Shown in pieces: positions 17,833 to 25,554 of a DNA stretch of 64,000 bases. The notes beneath the pieces are model-generated. The model searched no databases. It worked only from the letters and a program-made list of their open reading frames with translations, and was not told the origin of the DNA. The DNA is from an uncultured Alphaproteobacteria bacterium (GTDB lineage: Bacteria; Pseudomonadota; Alphaproteobacteria; HIMB59; GCA-002718135). Made by a program: the position numbers and the translations under genes. The DNA is taken from the NCBI GenBank assembly GCA_902628835.1, contig CACOPD010000002.1:142218-206217 (forward strand), in the 5' to 3' direction. How positions within the stretch are numbered: the stretch's first letter is position 1; each line of letters begins with the position of its first letter.

Positions 17833-18924
17833 ATGACTGATCAAAATAAAGTTAGTGGAAAAATTATAAATTATAATTCTTCCTATATTGGTGATATATA
17901 TTTCAGTGAAAAAATTAATGAGTTAAAAATAAAGAACTCTGATGATTATAACAATATTATAATTCCTGGTTTTATTGATCTCCATTGTCATGGTGGTAAT
18001 GGATATGATGTAATGGAGGGATCGAAATCAATTGTTGAAATGTCAAAATATCATCTGATGCATGGGACAACTTCAATTATGCCAACTACTTGGACTAATA
18101 CCCTAAAAAATACTATTTCAGCATTAAAAGGATTTAATGAAATAAAGAATGATAATCAAAATATTCTTGGTATCCATTTAGAGGGGCCTTTTATTAATCC
18201 TAATAAACTTGGTGCTCAGCCAAATTTAACAGAGAAGCCATCTTTAAATTTTATAAAAAAAATTCTTGAAATCTCAGATGTAAAAATCATTACTTTAGCT
18301 CCGGAAATTGATGGGATGCAAGAATTTATAAATAACTTAGTGGATCTAAATATTAAGGTTCAATTTGGTCATTCTTTAGCAGATTTTTCTTGCTGTGAGA
18401 AAATTATGAAAGATCATGAAGTTGGTTTTACACATTTGTATAATGCTATGTCTGGTAATGATCATAGATCCCCAGGAGTTTTATCAGCGGCTCTTTCAAA
18501 AGGAAAATATGCTGAAATAATCTGTGACAATATACATGTTAGTAAAGAAGCAATCAAAATTGCAAAAAAATGTATTCCTGGGCTGTATGCAATAACAGAT
18601 TCTATTAACGCTAGTGGATTGAATGATGGAGAATATATTTTTGCAAAAAATAATATAAAAAAAGAAAATAATTCAGTAAAAATTAAGTCTGATAGTACTT
18701 TAGCAGGTAGTATTGTTACTATGGATCAAACTTTTAAAAATTTAATATCAATGGATTTTTCATTAGAAGAAGCCGTTGCTTTAACTAGTTATAATGCTTC
18801 TAAATATTTGAATCTAGGTAATATCGGTATAATTCAAAAAAATTTTTTAAGTAATTTTCTTATTTTAGATAAAGAATTTAATCTTAAAGAAGTTTATTTA
18901 AGAGGAAAAAAAATTAATGTCTAG
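17833..18924 (+). CDS. nagA: N-acetylglucosamine-6-phosphate deacetylase
   Basis: 363 aa amidohydrolase. Visible motifs are PGFIDLHCHGGNG (~residues 47-59, metal His pair), GIHLEGPFINP (~113-123, with the metal-ligand Glu), QFGHSLAD (~175, His), FTHLYNAMSG (~197, His) and ITDSINASG (~255, catalytic Asp). It converts GlcNAc-6-phosphate to glucosamine-6-phosphate plus acetate in the cytoplasm. Its last 8 bases overlap the SIS deaminase gene, the natural next step. This is the strongest evidence for amino-sugar catabolism in the cluster; GalNAc-6-phosphate (AgaA) is an alternative substrate. Confidence 0.93.
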   Translation: MTDQNKVSGKIINYNSSYIGDIYFSEKINELKIKNSDDYNNIIIPGFIDLHCHGGNGYDVMEGSKSIVEMSKYHLMHGTTSIMPTTWTNTLKNTISALKGFNEIKNDNQNILGIHLEGPFINPNKLGAQPNLTEKPSLNFIKKILEISDVKIITLAPEIDGMQEFINNLVDLNIKVQFGHSLADFSCCEKIMKDHEVGFTHLYNAMSGNDHRSPGVLSAALSKGKYAEIICDNIHVSKEAIKIAKKCIPGLYAITDSINASGLNDGEYIFAKNNIKKENNSVKIKSDSTLAGSIVTMDQTFKNLISMDFSLEEAVALTSYNASKYLNLGNIGIIQKNFLSNFLILDKEFNLKEVYLRGKKINV

Positions 18925-19939
18925 TTCCCAAGTTTTATCGGAAGCACTTTCAATTCCAAATAAAATTAATTATTTTAGCTTGAATGATAAAAATAATTAT
19001 CAGGAAATATCAAATTTAATATCAGAAAAAAAGATTGATTATGTTGTTACTGTGGCAAGAGGTACTTCAGATTGTGCTGCTCTTTATTTGTCTTATATGT
19101 TTGCGAAATATCTTGGTTTACCAACATACAGCCTACCTCCATCTATAATAACTTTAGAAAAATCAAAATTTGATTTTTCAAGAGCATTAATTTTTATTAT
19201 TTCTCAATCTGGAAAAAGTGAAGATTTAGTTGAATGTCATAAAATGGTACAAAAAATGGGAGCAAAAACTATATTAATAAGTAATAACTTAAATAGCCCC
19301 ATAGTAAAAACATCCAATTATTTTTTTGATATTAATGCTGGAGAAGAAAAAAGTGTTGCAGCAACAAAAACTTTTGTTTTGTCTTTATTGATAATTTTAA
19401 AACTTGTTTTTAATACTCTTAATAAAAAAGATATTAATAAACATATTGAAAAGCTAAGTGATCATTTAATTTTAGATAATCAAAATCAATGGAATCCAAG
19501 TATATTAGATAAAACCATAAGTAATGGATATATAATTAGTAGAGGTGTTGGATACGCAATTTCTAATGAAATATCTCTAAAGTTTAAAGAGTTATGTCAA
19601 GAAATGATAGAACCTTTCAGTAGCGCTGAAGTAATGCATGGACCAAAAAGCTTGATAGAAAACTCTTTCAAGTTATTTACTATATCGCTTAGAGATAAAA
19701 GTGGTATAATAGTAGCAAAAGATTCTAGTCAAATTATTTCACTAACTAATCTTCACTATGAAATTACCTATGATGAAAACTCAAATACAAAATTAAGATA
19801 TAATACTATTGAAATGATAGAGTTAGATCCAATTATAGTACTATCAAAATTTTATCCATGGATAGTTAATTATTCTTTTGAAAAGGGATTAGATCCAGAT
19901 AATCCTAGATATTTAACTAAAGTAACACAAACATTTTAA
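18917..19939 (+). CDS. SIS-family glucosamine-6-phosphate deaminase (NagB-II/AgaS type)
   Basis: 340 aa with two SIS domains, related to the isomerase half of GlmS. The first carries VTVARGTSDCAALY (~residues 45-58) and FIISQSGKSEDLVE (~95-108). The hinge GEEKSVAATKTFVLSL (~140-155) is typical of this group, and YIISRGVGYAISNEISLKFKEL opens the second. PFSSAEVMHGPKSL (~230) matches the GlmS-type substrate loop. It should turn glucosamine- or galactosamine-6-phosphate into a ketose phosphate plus ammonia. Its start overlaps nagA by 8 bp, implying coupled translation. Confidence 0.88.
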   Translation: MSSSQVLSEALSIPNKINYFSLNDKNNYQEISNLISEKKIDYVVTVARGTSDCAALYLSYMFAKYLGLPTYSLPPSIITLEKSKFDFSRALIFIISQSGKSEDLVECHKMVQKMGAKTILISNNLNSPIVKTSNYFFDINAGEEKSVAATKTFVLSLLIILKLVFNTLNKKDINKHIEKLSDHLILDNQNQWNPSILDKTISNGYIISRGVGYAISNEISLKFKELCQEMIEPFSSAEVMHGPKSLIENSFKLFTISLRDKSGIIVAKDSSQIISLTNLHYEITYDENSNTKLRYNTIEMIELDPIIVLSKFYPWIVNYSFEKGLDPDNPRYLTKVTQTF

Positions 19940-19940
19940 T

Positions 19941-21554
19941 TTGAATAATATTGATATAGCAATTATTGGCGCAGGTTCTGCAGGAAGTATAATAGCAAAT
20001 AAACTTCTGACTAAAACTAATTTTAATATAGCCCTTATTGAGGCTGGGCCTAAAGATAGCAATCCTATTATTGACGTTCCTCTTGGTTATGGAATGACAT
20101 TTTATAATAAAAAAATTAATTGGAACTTCTACTCAGAAAAACAAGATAATTTATTCAATAGGCAAATATATTATCCGAGAGGTAAAGTTTTAGGTGGCTC
20201 TGGTTCAATAAATGCAATGGTCTATGCAAGAGGATTAGAAACAGATTATGAAAATTGGGGTAGCAATAAGGAATGGAGTTTTGAAAATATAAAAAAAGTA
20301 TACAGTTCTATGGAGCAACAAATAAATCATGATAAAGAATTTCTTACAAAAGAAAAGATTCCAGTAAATAATGTAAGTAAGCATCATCATCCAATTTTGG
20401 AATATTTTTTTAATGCTAGTAATGAAATTGGTATTAAAAAAAATACAAATTTAACTACATCAATCGAAAATCAAGTAGGTCATTATAATATTAATACTTA
20501 CAACGGTACTAGACATTCGTCATCAAAAGTATTTTTAAAGCCTGTATTAAAAAACCCTAGATTAATTTTACTAGACAATACTCAAGTTAAAAATTTAATA
20601 ATTAAAGATAAAAAAATTACTGGTATTAAAATTAAAAATAAATCAACAGAACAAATAATACACTTATCTCATGGAGCAATTTTATGTTCTGGCTCTATAA
20701 TGACGCCTTATTTGTTAATGCATTCTGGTATTGGCGATAAAGAGCATTTAAAACAATTTGATAAAGAAATAATAATTGATAATTCTAATATTGGAAGAAA
20801 TCTTCAGGATCATCTTGGTTTAGATTATTTATTTAAAACTCATCATCATTCACTAAATAAATCGTTAGGAACTTGGTCAGGCAGAATTACTTCTGTATTA
20901 AAATATATTTATAATAGGAAAGGACCATTATCACTAAGTATTAATCAGTCTGGGGGATATGTAAATTGGAATTCAAAACATCATTATCCCAACTTACAGA
21001 TATATTTTAATCCGTTGACTTATTCTATCACTCATAAAAATAAAAGACCTCTTCTAAAAACTGACAAATTTAATGGTTTTATTATTGGATATAATTCTTG
21101 TAGACCAAAAAGTTTGGGCAGAGTTGCATTGAACTCTCCTAATTTTGATGATGCCCCATTGATTGATCCAAATTTTCTTTCACATGAAGAAGATATATAT
21201 GATGTTAAATGCGCAATCAATTTTTCTCAAGTTTTGGCGAATTCAAATAGTATAAAAAAAATAAGAAATGAAAGTGTTACGCATGATCTTTTAAATGCTA
21301 CTGAAGAAGAGATGATTGATCACTTTAAATCTAATGCAGTTTCTATATATCACCCTTGTGGTACTTGTAAAATGGATGAAGATCCCAAAAAGGGAGTTGT
21401 TTCTGAAAGATTAAAAGTTCATGGAATGGAGAATCTTTGGATTGCTGATGCATCTGTTTTTCCAAATATTACTTCTGGCAATATAAATGCCCCTGTAATG
21501 ATGCTTGCTAATCTTGGAAGTAAATTTATTATTGAAGATCTAAAAAAGATTTAA
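19941..21554 (+). CDS. GMC-family FAD oxidoreductase (TTG start)
   Basis: 537 aa. The FAD motif is IAIIGAGSAGS (~residues 5-15), GMC signature 1 is YYPRGKVLGGSGSINAMVYARG (in two parts, ~77-98) and signature 2 is GAILCSGSIMTPYLLMHSGIG (~245). The C-terminal catalytic His-Asn pair lies in YHPCGTCKM (~473) and NITSGNINAP (~512). Relatives oxidise choline, sugar or polyol alcohol groups. TTG 19941 starts 1 bp after the deaminase stop and begins right before the FAD motif. Being tied to the nag genes, a sugar alcohol or aldose substrate is more plausible than choline, but this is inference. Confidence 0.88.
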   Translation: MNNIDIAIIGAGSAGSIIANKLLTKTNFNIALIEAGPKDSNPIIDVPLGYGMTFYNKKINWNFYSEKQDNLFNRQIYYPRGKVLGGSGSINAMVYARGLETDYENWGSNKEWSFENIKKVYSSMEQQINHDKEFLTKEKIPVNNVSKHHHPILEYFFNASNEIGIKKNTNLTTSIENQVGHYNINTYNGTRHSSSKVFLKPVLKNPRLILLDNTQVKNLIIKDKKITGIKIKNKSTEQIIHLSHGAILCSGSIMTPYLLMHSGIGDKEHLKQFDKEIIIDNSNIGRNLQDHLGLDYLFKTHHHSLNKSLGTWSGRITSVLKYIYNRKGPLSLSINQSGGYVNWNSKHHYPNLQIYFNPLTYSITHKNKRPLLKTDKFNGFIIGYNSCRPKSLGRVALNSPNFDDAPLIDPNFLSHEEDIYDVKCAINFSQVLANSNSIKKIRNESVTHDLLNATEEEMIDHFKSNAVSIYHPCGTCKMDEDPKKGVVSERLKVHGMENLWIADASVFPNITSGNINAPVMMLANLGSKFIIEDLKKI

Positions 21555-21557
21555 TTT

Positions 21558-22664
21558 ATGAAAATAGTAAAACTTGAAACATTTACAAAACCATATGTAA
21601 GCTTTGTTAAAATTACAGTTGAAGATGGCTCAGTTGGTTTTGGTCAAATGTCAACTTATCATGCAGATATTACAGCTCAAATTTTTCATAAACAAGTAGC
21701 GCGTTGGGTCTTAGGAAAAGAATATTTTGATTTTGATGATTTAGAAGATTTTATCTTTGAAAGAGAACATAAATTTCCAGGATCATATCTTTTACGTGCA
21801 ATTGCTGGTTTAGATACAGCATTATGGGATTTGAAAGGGAAAATCGAAAATAAACCTGTAGTTTCATTGATAGGAGGATCTCCAGGAAATTTAAGAATTT
21901 ATGGTTCATCAATGAAAAGAGATATTACTCCAGAAGATGAAGCTGAAAGATTTAATAAACTCTATAATGAAAAGGGAGTCAATGCATTCAAATTTAGAGT
22001 TGGTTCTGAATGTGGAAGAGGGGTTGATGAATGGAAAGGAAGAACGCCTAGTATAGTAAAAACAATAAATTCGAGTTTAGATAAAAGTGTAATTAAAATG
22101 GTAGACGCAAACAGTTGTTATAGCTCTATTCAAGCAATAGAAATTGGAAAACTTTTAGAAGACAATAATATTACACATTTTGAAGAACCCTGTCCTTATT
22201 GGAAACCAGAAGAGACTAAAAAAGTGACAGATAGTTTAAAAATTGATGTAACTGGTGGAGAACAAGATTGTGATTTAAGAATTTGGAGGGATATGGTTAA
22301 AAGAAGAATTGTAAATATTTTCCAACCTGATGTTATGTATATGGGCGGTCTGACAAAAGCATTAAAGGCTGCTAAAATAATTGAAGATGGTGGTTTCTTT
22401 TGTACTCCACACACAGCCAATCTTTCTTTAGTGACAATATGTACGATGCATTTTTTAAAAGCAATTAACAATGCTGGTCCATATCTTGAATTTTCTATTG
22501 AAGGTGCCGATTATTATCCTTGGCAACAAAATTTATTTTTAGGTGATCCATTTAAAATATCAAATGGAAAGGTAGAAATTGATGATACACCAGGTTGGGG
22601 TGTAGATATTAATCCCGAATGGTTAAGTAAATCTGAATATAAAAAGTCAGAATTTGAAATATAA
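21558..22664 (+). CDS. Enolase-superfamily sugar-acid dehydratase (MR/MLE family)
   Basis: 368 aa. An N-terminal capping domain (~1-115) is followed by the barrel with LDTALWDLKGK. Metal ligands are Asp in VDANSCY (~185), Glu in FEEPCP (~212) and Glu in GGEQDCD (~238). FKFRVG (~152) holds the second-strand base in the K-x-R form, and TPHTANLS (~288) holds the C-terminal His. Such enzymes dehydrate aldonates to 2-keto-3-deoxy acids, or racemise acids. It follows the GMC gene by 3 bp, so an oxidise-then-dehydrate pair is likely. No aldolase or KDG kinase lies next to it. Confidence 0.87.
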   Translation: MKIVKLETFTKPYVSFVKITVEDGSVGFGQMSTYHADITAQIFHKQVARWVLGKEYFDFDDLEDFIFEREHKFPGSYLLRAIAGLDTALWDLKGKIENKPVVSLIGGSPGNLRIYGSSMKRDITPEDEAERFNKLYNEKGVNAFKFRVGSECGRGVDEWKGRTPSIVKTINSSLDKSVIKMVDANSCYSSIQAIEIGKLLEDNNITHFEEPCPYWKPEETKKVTDSLKIDVTGGEQDCDLRIWRDMVKRRIVNIFQPDVMYMGGLTKALKAAKIIEDGGFFCTPHTANLSLVTICTMHFLKAINNAGPYLEFSIEGADYYPWQQNLFLGDPFKISNGKVEIDDTPGWGVDINPEWLSKSEYKKSEFEI

Positions 22665-22690
22665 TACTTTCAAATTTTCAAAACTAGAAC

Positions 22691-22708
22691 TATAATATTC
22701 TTTAGGAG
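22691..22708 (+). promoter_or_regulatory. Putative -10 box and ribosome binding site of the zinc-ribbon gene
   Basis: TATAAT occurs at 22691-22696 and AGGAGA at 22703-22708, seven bases before ATG 22715. A -35 match is weak (TTTCAA at 22668-22673, 17 bp upstream). The good -10 and ribosome site suggest the small gene has its own promoter; only the ribosome site is firm. Confidence 0.4.
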
Positions 22709-22714
22709 ATTATA

Positions 22715-22906
22715 ATGGCGACATATGAATGTAAAAGTTGTGGGATGTCAGTTAACGCAACATGTGCAAAATGTAATGCACCTTTAGTGAATGATACTTT
22801 AAATAAAGATGACGGAAGTGTAGTACAAATTTCAAGGTGTCCAAATGATCATGGCAAAATAAAATCTCCTTTGTGCTGCGGCGAAGACATGGTTTGTTCT
22901 ACTTAA
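22715..22906 (+). CDS. Small Cys-rich zinc-ribbon-like protein
   Basis: 63 aa with eight Cys. CKSCG (residues 6-10) and CAKC (17-20) form one probable metal site; C42, the C54-C55 pair and C61 with nearby His and Asp form a second possible one. No other domain is present. A strong ribosome site (AGGAGA) is unusual in this window and suggests high expression. Zinc or iron binding is inferred from spacing; the cellular role is unknown. It could be a metal-storage or RNA-binding ribbon. It stands alone between the sugar cluster and a HAD phosphatase. Confidence 0.8.
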   Translation: MATYECKSCGMSVNATCAKCNAPLVNDTLNKDDGSVVQISRCPNDHGKIKSPLCCGEDMVCST

Positions 22907-22948
22907 GAATAAATATAATACTCAAATAATTAAAACAAAAATACTCTG

Positions 22949-23608
22949 ATGATTAATAACATAATTTTTGATTTTGATGGTGTTATTGTTGATAGTGAAG
23001 TTTTGGCTTCAAAAGCATTTGTAAAATATTTTAACAATTTAGGATATTCTTTAAAAGAAGATCAGTTTTATAATTATGCTGGAAATAAAACTGTTGAAGT
23101 AATAAATTTATTATCTGAAAAATATAAAATTGAAAATAAAGAAAAATTTGCAGAAGAAATATTCTCTATTGTTGCTGAAATATATTCTCAGGATTTAAAG
23201 CTTGTTGAAGGTGCTCAAGAATATATCAGTAATTCTAAAAGAAGACACTTCATTGGATCAAATAGTAACAAAGATAGAATTTTAGATGGATTAAGATTTG
23301 TTGGTTTAGATAAATTATTTTTAAAGGATCAAGTATATTCATTTGATATGGTTGAAAAACCTAAACCTCATCCAGATATTTATTTAAAAGTTTTAAATGA
23401 TAACTCACTAAATATTGAGGAAACTATTATTATAGAGGATAGTGGAGTAGGGGTTAAAGCAGCCTTTTCTGCTGGGGTAAAGGTTTTTGGGATTACGGCT
23501 GGAAAACATTGGCATTCAAATAGAGATAAAAATGAATTATTTGACAACGGTGCTTTGAATGTATTTAGTGATTATGGAAGTCTAGGTAGGGCAATAGAGG
23601 AGCTTTAA
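22949..23608 (+). CDS. HAD-IA family phosphatase
   Basis: 219 aa. Motif I is FDFDGVIVDSE (residues 7-17, nucleophile Asp and general acid Asp), motif II Ser is in FIGSNSNKD (~105), motif III Lys in KPKPHPDIY (~130) and motif IV is IEDSGVGVKAA (~158). The helical cap lies at ~20-85. This is the beta-phosphoglucomutase/phosphoglycolate phosphatase-like group, acting on small sugar phosphates. It touches the next gene without a gap. The substrate is not determinable. Confidence 0.85.
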   Translation: MINNIIFDFDGVIVDSEVLASKAFVKYFNNLGYSLKEDQFYNYAGNKTVEVINLLSEKYKIENKEKFAEEIFSIVAEIYSQDLKLVEGAQEYISNSKRRHFIGSNSNKDRILDGLRFVGLDKLFLKDQVYSFDMVEKPKPHPDIYLKVLNDNSLNIEETIIIEDSGVGVKAAFSAGVKVFGITAGKHWHSNRDKNELFDNGALNVFSDYGSLGRAIEEL

Positions 23609-24067
23609 ATGGGGCCAGATGTAAAAGGAAATCCACTGTATATTTCAGTTTATCTTTTGATAGTTTCCTACATTTTAGGTGAATTTATTTTTCCTAAATA
23701 TCCACTTCTATATATTTTTAATCTTTTTGGATTATTAATTATTATTTTAATGCCAATTGTTTTTTTTTCCTCAAGAAACGCATTTAATGCACATGAAGAA
23801 AAATTACTTCCTAAAACTGAAACAAATAAAATTATAAAAACTGGAATTTATGCTTATTCTAGAAATCCTATTTATCTATGTTTTGTTTTATTTCATTTCG
23901 GTATGTTTCTTACTTTCGAAAACATTATGTATTTTCTTTGTTCTATAGGATTATTTTTTTGGTTAAATAATTTTGTTATATATGAAGAGGAAAAATACTT
24001 ACAAGATAAATTTGGGGATGAGTTTGAAAGATATTGTAATTCGGTTAAAAGATGGATTTTTTTTTAG
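23609..24067 (+). CDS. Isoprenylcysteine carboxyl methyltransferase-like membrane protein
   Basis: 152 aa with about four membrane helices. IIKTGIYAYSRNPIYL (~residues 72-87) and the end region EEEKYLQDKFGDEFERYCNSVKRW (in parts, ~124-148) match the ICMT/PEMT-type small membrane methyltransferase family, whose SAM site includes RNPxY and EExxL...G..Y. Targets in bacteria are mostly unknown (lipid or small molecule). Its ATG immediately follows the HAD stop, and its 3' end overlaps the convergent kinase gene by 4 bp. Confidence 0.8.
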   Translation: MGPDVKGNPLYISVYLLIVSYILGEFIFPKYPLLYIFNLFGLLIIILMPIVFFSSRNAFNAHEEKLLPKTETNKIIKTGIYAYSRNPIYLCFVLFHFGMFLTFENIMYFLCSIGLFFWLNNFVIYEEEKYLQDKFGDEFERYCNSVKRWIFF

Positions 24068-24924
24068 TTAAAATTTATTGAAGAAATTTTATGATTTTTT
24101 TCAAATTTAATAACAATCTGGGCTTTTTTATTTAGATCCTTCATCATCCATTTTGATATCTTTTCATAATGTTGAATAAATACTTTAATTTCATTTGGAG
24201 TCATTCTTTTTAATTTTTTATTTTTTGATTGATTAGTTTTTTCCTGCTTTAACCGCCATTTAAAAACATTATCAAAAGAGGATGTTTTCAAAAAAATAAG
24301 TTCATCAAATAATTTAAATAATTTTTTATATTCAAATTTTAATTTATTATTATAGAAATTTCTCCATTGATATTTTGTATCTCTAATTTTTTCTAGATCA
24401 TTTATATTTTTATGAAGAATTTCTTTTGGTATTCCTGAACTTCCACAACACCAACCTTCTAAAAAAAGAATATCACATTTTGTTTTAGTTATTTTTGTTG
24501 ATTTAGATGTGTCATCAATCAATTTGTCAAATATGGGGGTTGTGATGGGGTATTTACCTTTACTGAATTGATTTATATTTTTAACCAATTTTTCAATATT
24601 ATGTGTTCCTGGAACACCTCTAGTTATTAACAATTTATGTATTTTTTTTGATAATATTAATCGTTGTTTTTTTGATAAATAATAATTATCTAAACTAAGC
24701 AACAGTATTTTCTTGTTATAAAATTTTTCAATAGCTTTAGAGATAATATTAATAAAAGATGATTTTCCAATACCTTGCGAGCCTCCAAATAAGAATTTTT
24801 TTGATTTACTAGAACAAATATATTTTATTATTGGAACTAATTTATCTTCTATGTATTTTTTGGAATATTTTTTTTTATATGTATTGTGTATTTCTATTTG
24901 AATATAGTCTATTAATGAACTCAT
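24064..24924 (-). CDS. D-glycerate 3-kinase-like P-loop kinase
   Basis: 286 aa. The Walker A motif is FGGSQGIGKSSF (~residues 46-57). SLDNYYLSKKQR (~77), LITRGVPGTHN (~98), PIFDKLIDD (~130) and FLEGWCCGS (~152) follow the plant GLYK / bacterial glycerate kinase pattern of the PRK superfamily. The expected reaction is D-glycerate plus ATP to 3-phosphoglycerate. It sits between two HAD phosphatases on the opposite strand, which would fit glycolate/glycerate salvage. The kinase family is clear, the substrate moderately so. Confidence 0.8.
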   Translation of the reverse strand: MSSLIDYIQIEIHNTYKKKYSKKYIEDKLVPIIKYICSSKSKKFLFGGSQGIGKSSFINIISKAIEKFYNKKILLLSLDNYYLSKKQRLILSKKIHKLLITRGVPGTHNIEKLVKNINQFSKGKYPITTPIFDKLIDDTSKSTKITKTKCDILFLEGWCCGSSGIPKEILHKNINDLEKIRDTKYQWRNFYNNKLKFEYKKLFKLFDELIFLKTSSFDNVFKWRLKQEKTNQSKNKKLKRMTPNEIKVFIQHYEKISKWMMKDLNKKAQIVIKFEKNHKISSINFN

Positions 24925-24956
24925 TTAAAATTTATTTATAAACAAAATACTTATAC

Positions 24957-25547
24957 ATGAAATTTCTTTTTGATTTAGGCGGCGTTTTTTTTGATTGGGA
25001 TCCTCATTATTTTTATAAAGACGTATTTAAAGACAAAAAAGAAAGAGATTATTTCCTTAATTATATATGCAATGATAACTGGAATATCCAACAAGATGCT
25101 GGAAGACTCATAAAAGACGCAGAAACTGATCTAATAAAGAATTATCCTAATTACGAAGATAAAATAAAATTATATTATAAAAATCATCATAGGATGTTCA
25201 GGAAAATCTTTCAGCATTCGGTTAATGTTTTAGATGATTTGATAAGTAAAAAATATGAATGTTATGTTTTATCAAATTGGTCCTGGGAAACATTTCAAGG
25301 TATGGATAAAAAATATCCATTCTTAAATAAATTTGATGGTTTGATAATTTCTGGAAAAGAAAAATTAATCAAACCTGATGCTGAAATATATAAATTAGCA
25401 ATAAATCGTTTTAATCTAACTCCAGAAGAAACTGTATTTATAGATGATAAAAAAGAGAATATTGAGGCTGCAAAAAAACTTGGTCTTTTAACTATACATT
25501 TAACAGACCCTAAAATAATAACCAAAGAAATTAATAGGTTTATTTAA
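24957..25547 (+). CDS. HAD-IA hydrolase, YihX/haloacid dehalogenase-like
   Basis: 196 aa. Motif I reads FDLGGVFFDWD (residues 4-14), motif II Ser is in VLSNWSWE (~102), motif III Lys in KLIKPDAEIY (~139) and motif IV is VFIDDKKENIEAA (~160). The G-V-F-F-D-W start is typical of YihX-like phosphatases that remove phosphate from sugar-1-phosphates. It stands 32 bp from the divergent kinase start and 7 bp before the GlpD-like gene. Confidence 0.83.
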   Translation: MKFLFDLGGVFFDWDPHYFYKDVFKDKKERDYFLNYICNDNWNIQQDAGRLIKDAETDLIKNYPNYEDKIKLYYKNHHRMFRKIFQHSVNVLDDLISKKYECYVLSNWSWETFQGMDKKYPFLNKFDGLIISGKEKLIKPDAEIYKLAINRFNLTPEETVFIDDKKENIEAAKKLGLLTIHLTDPKIITKEINRFI

Positions 25548-25554
25548 TTTAAGA

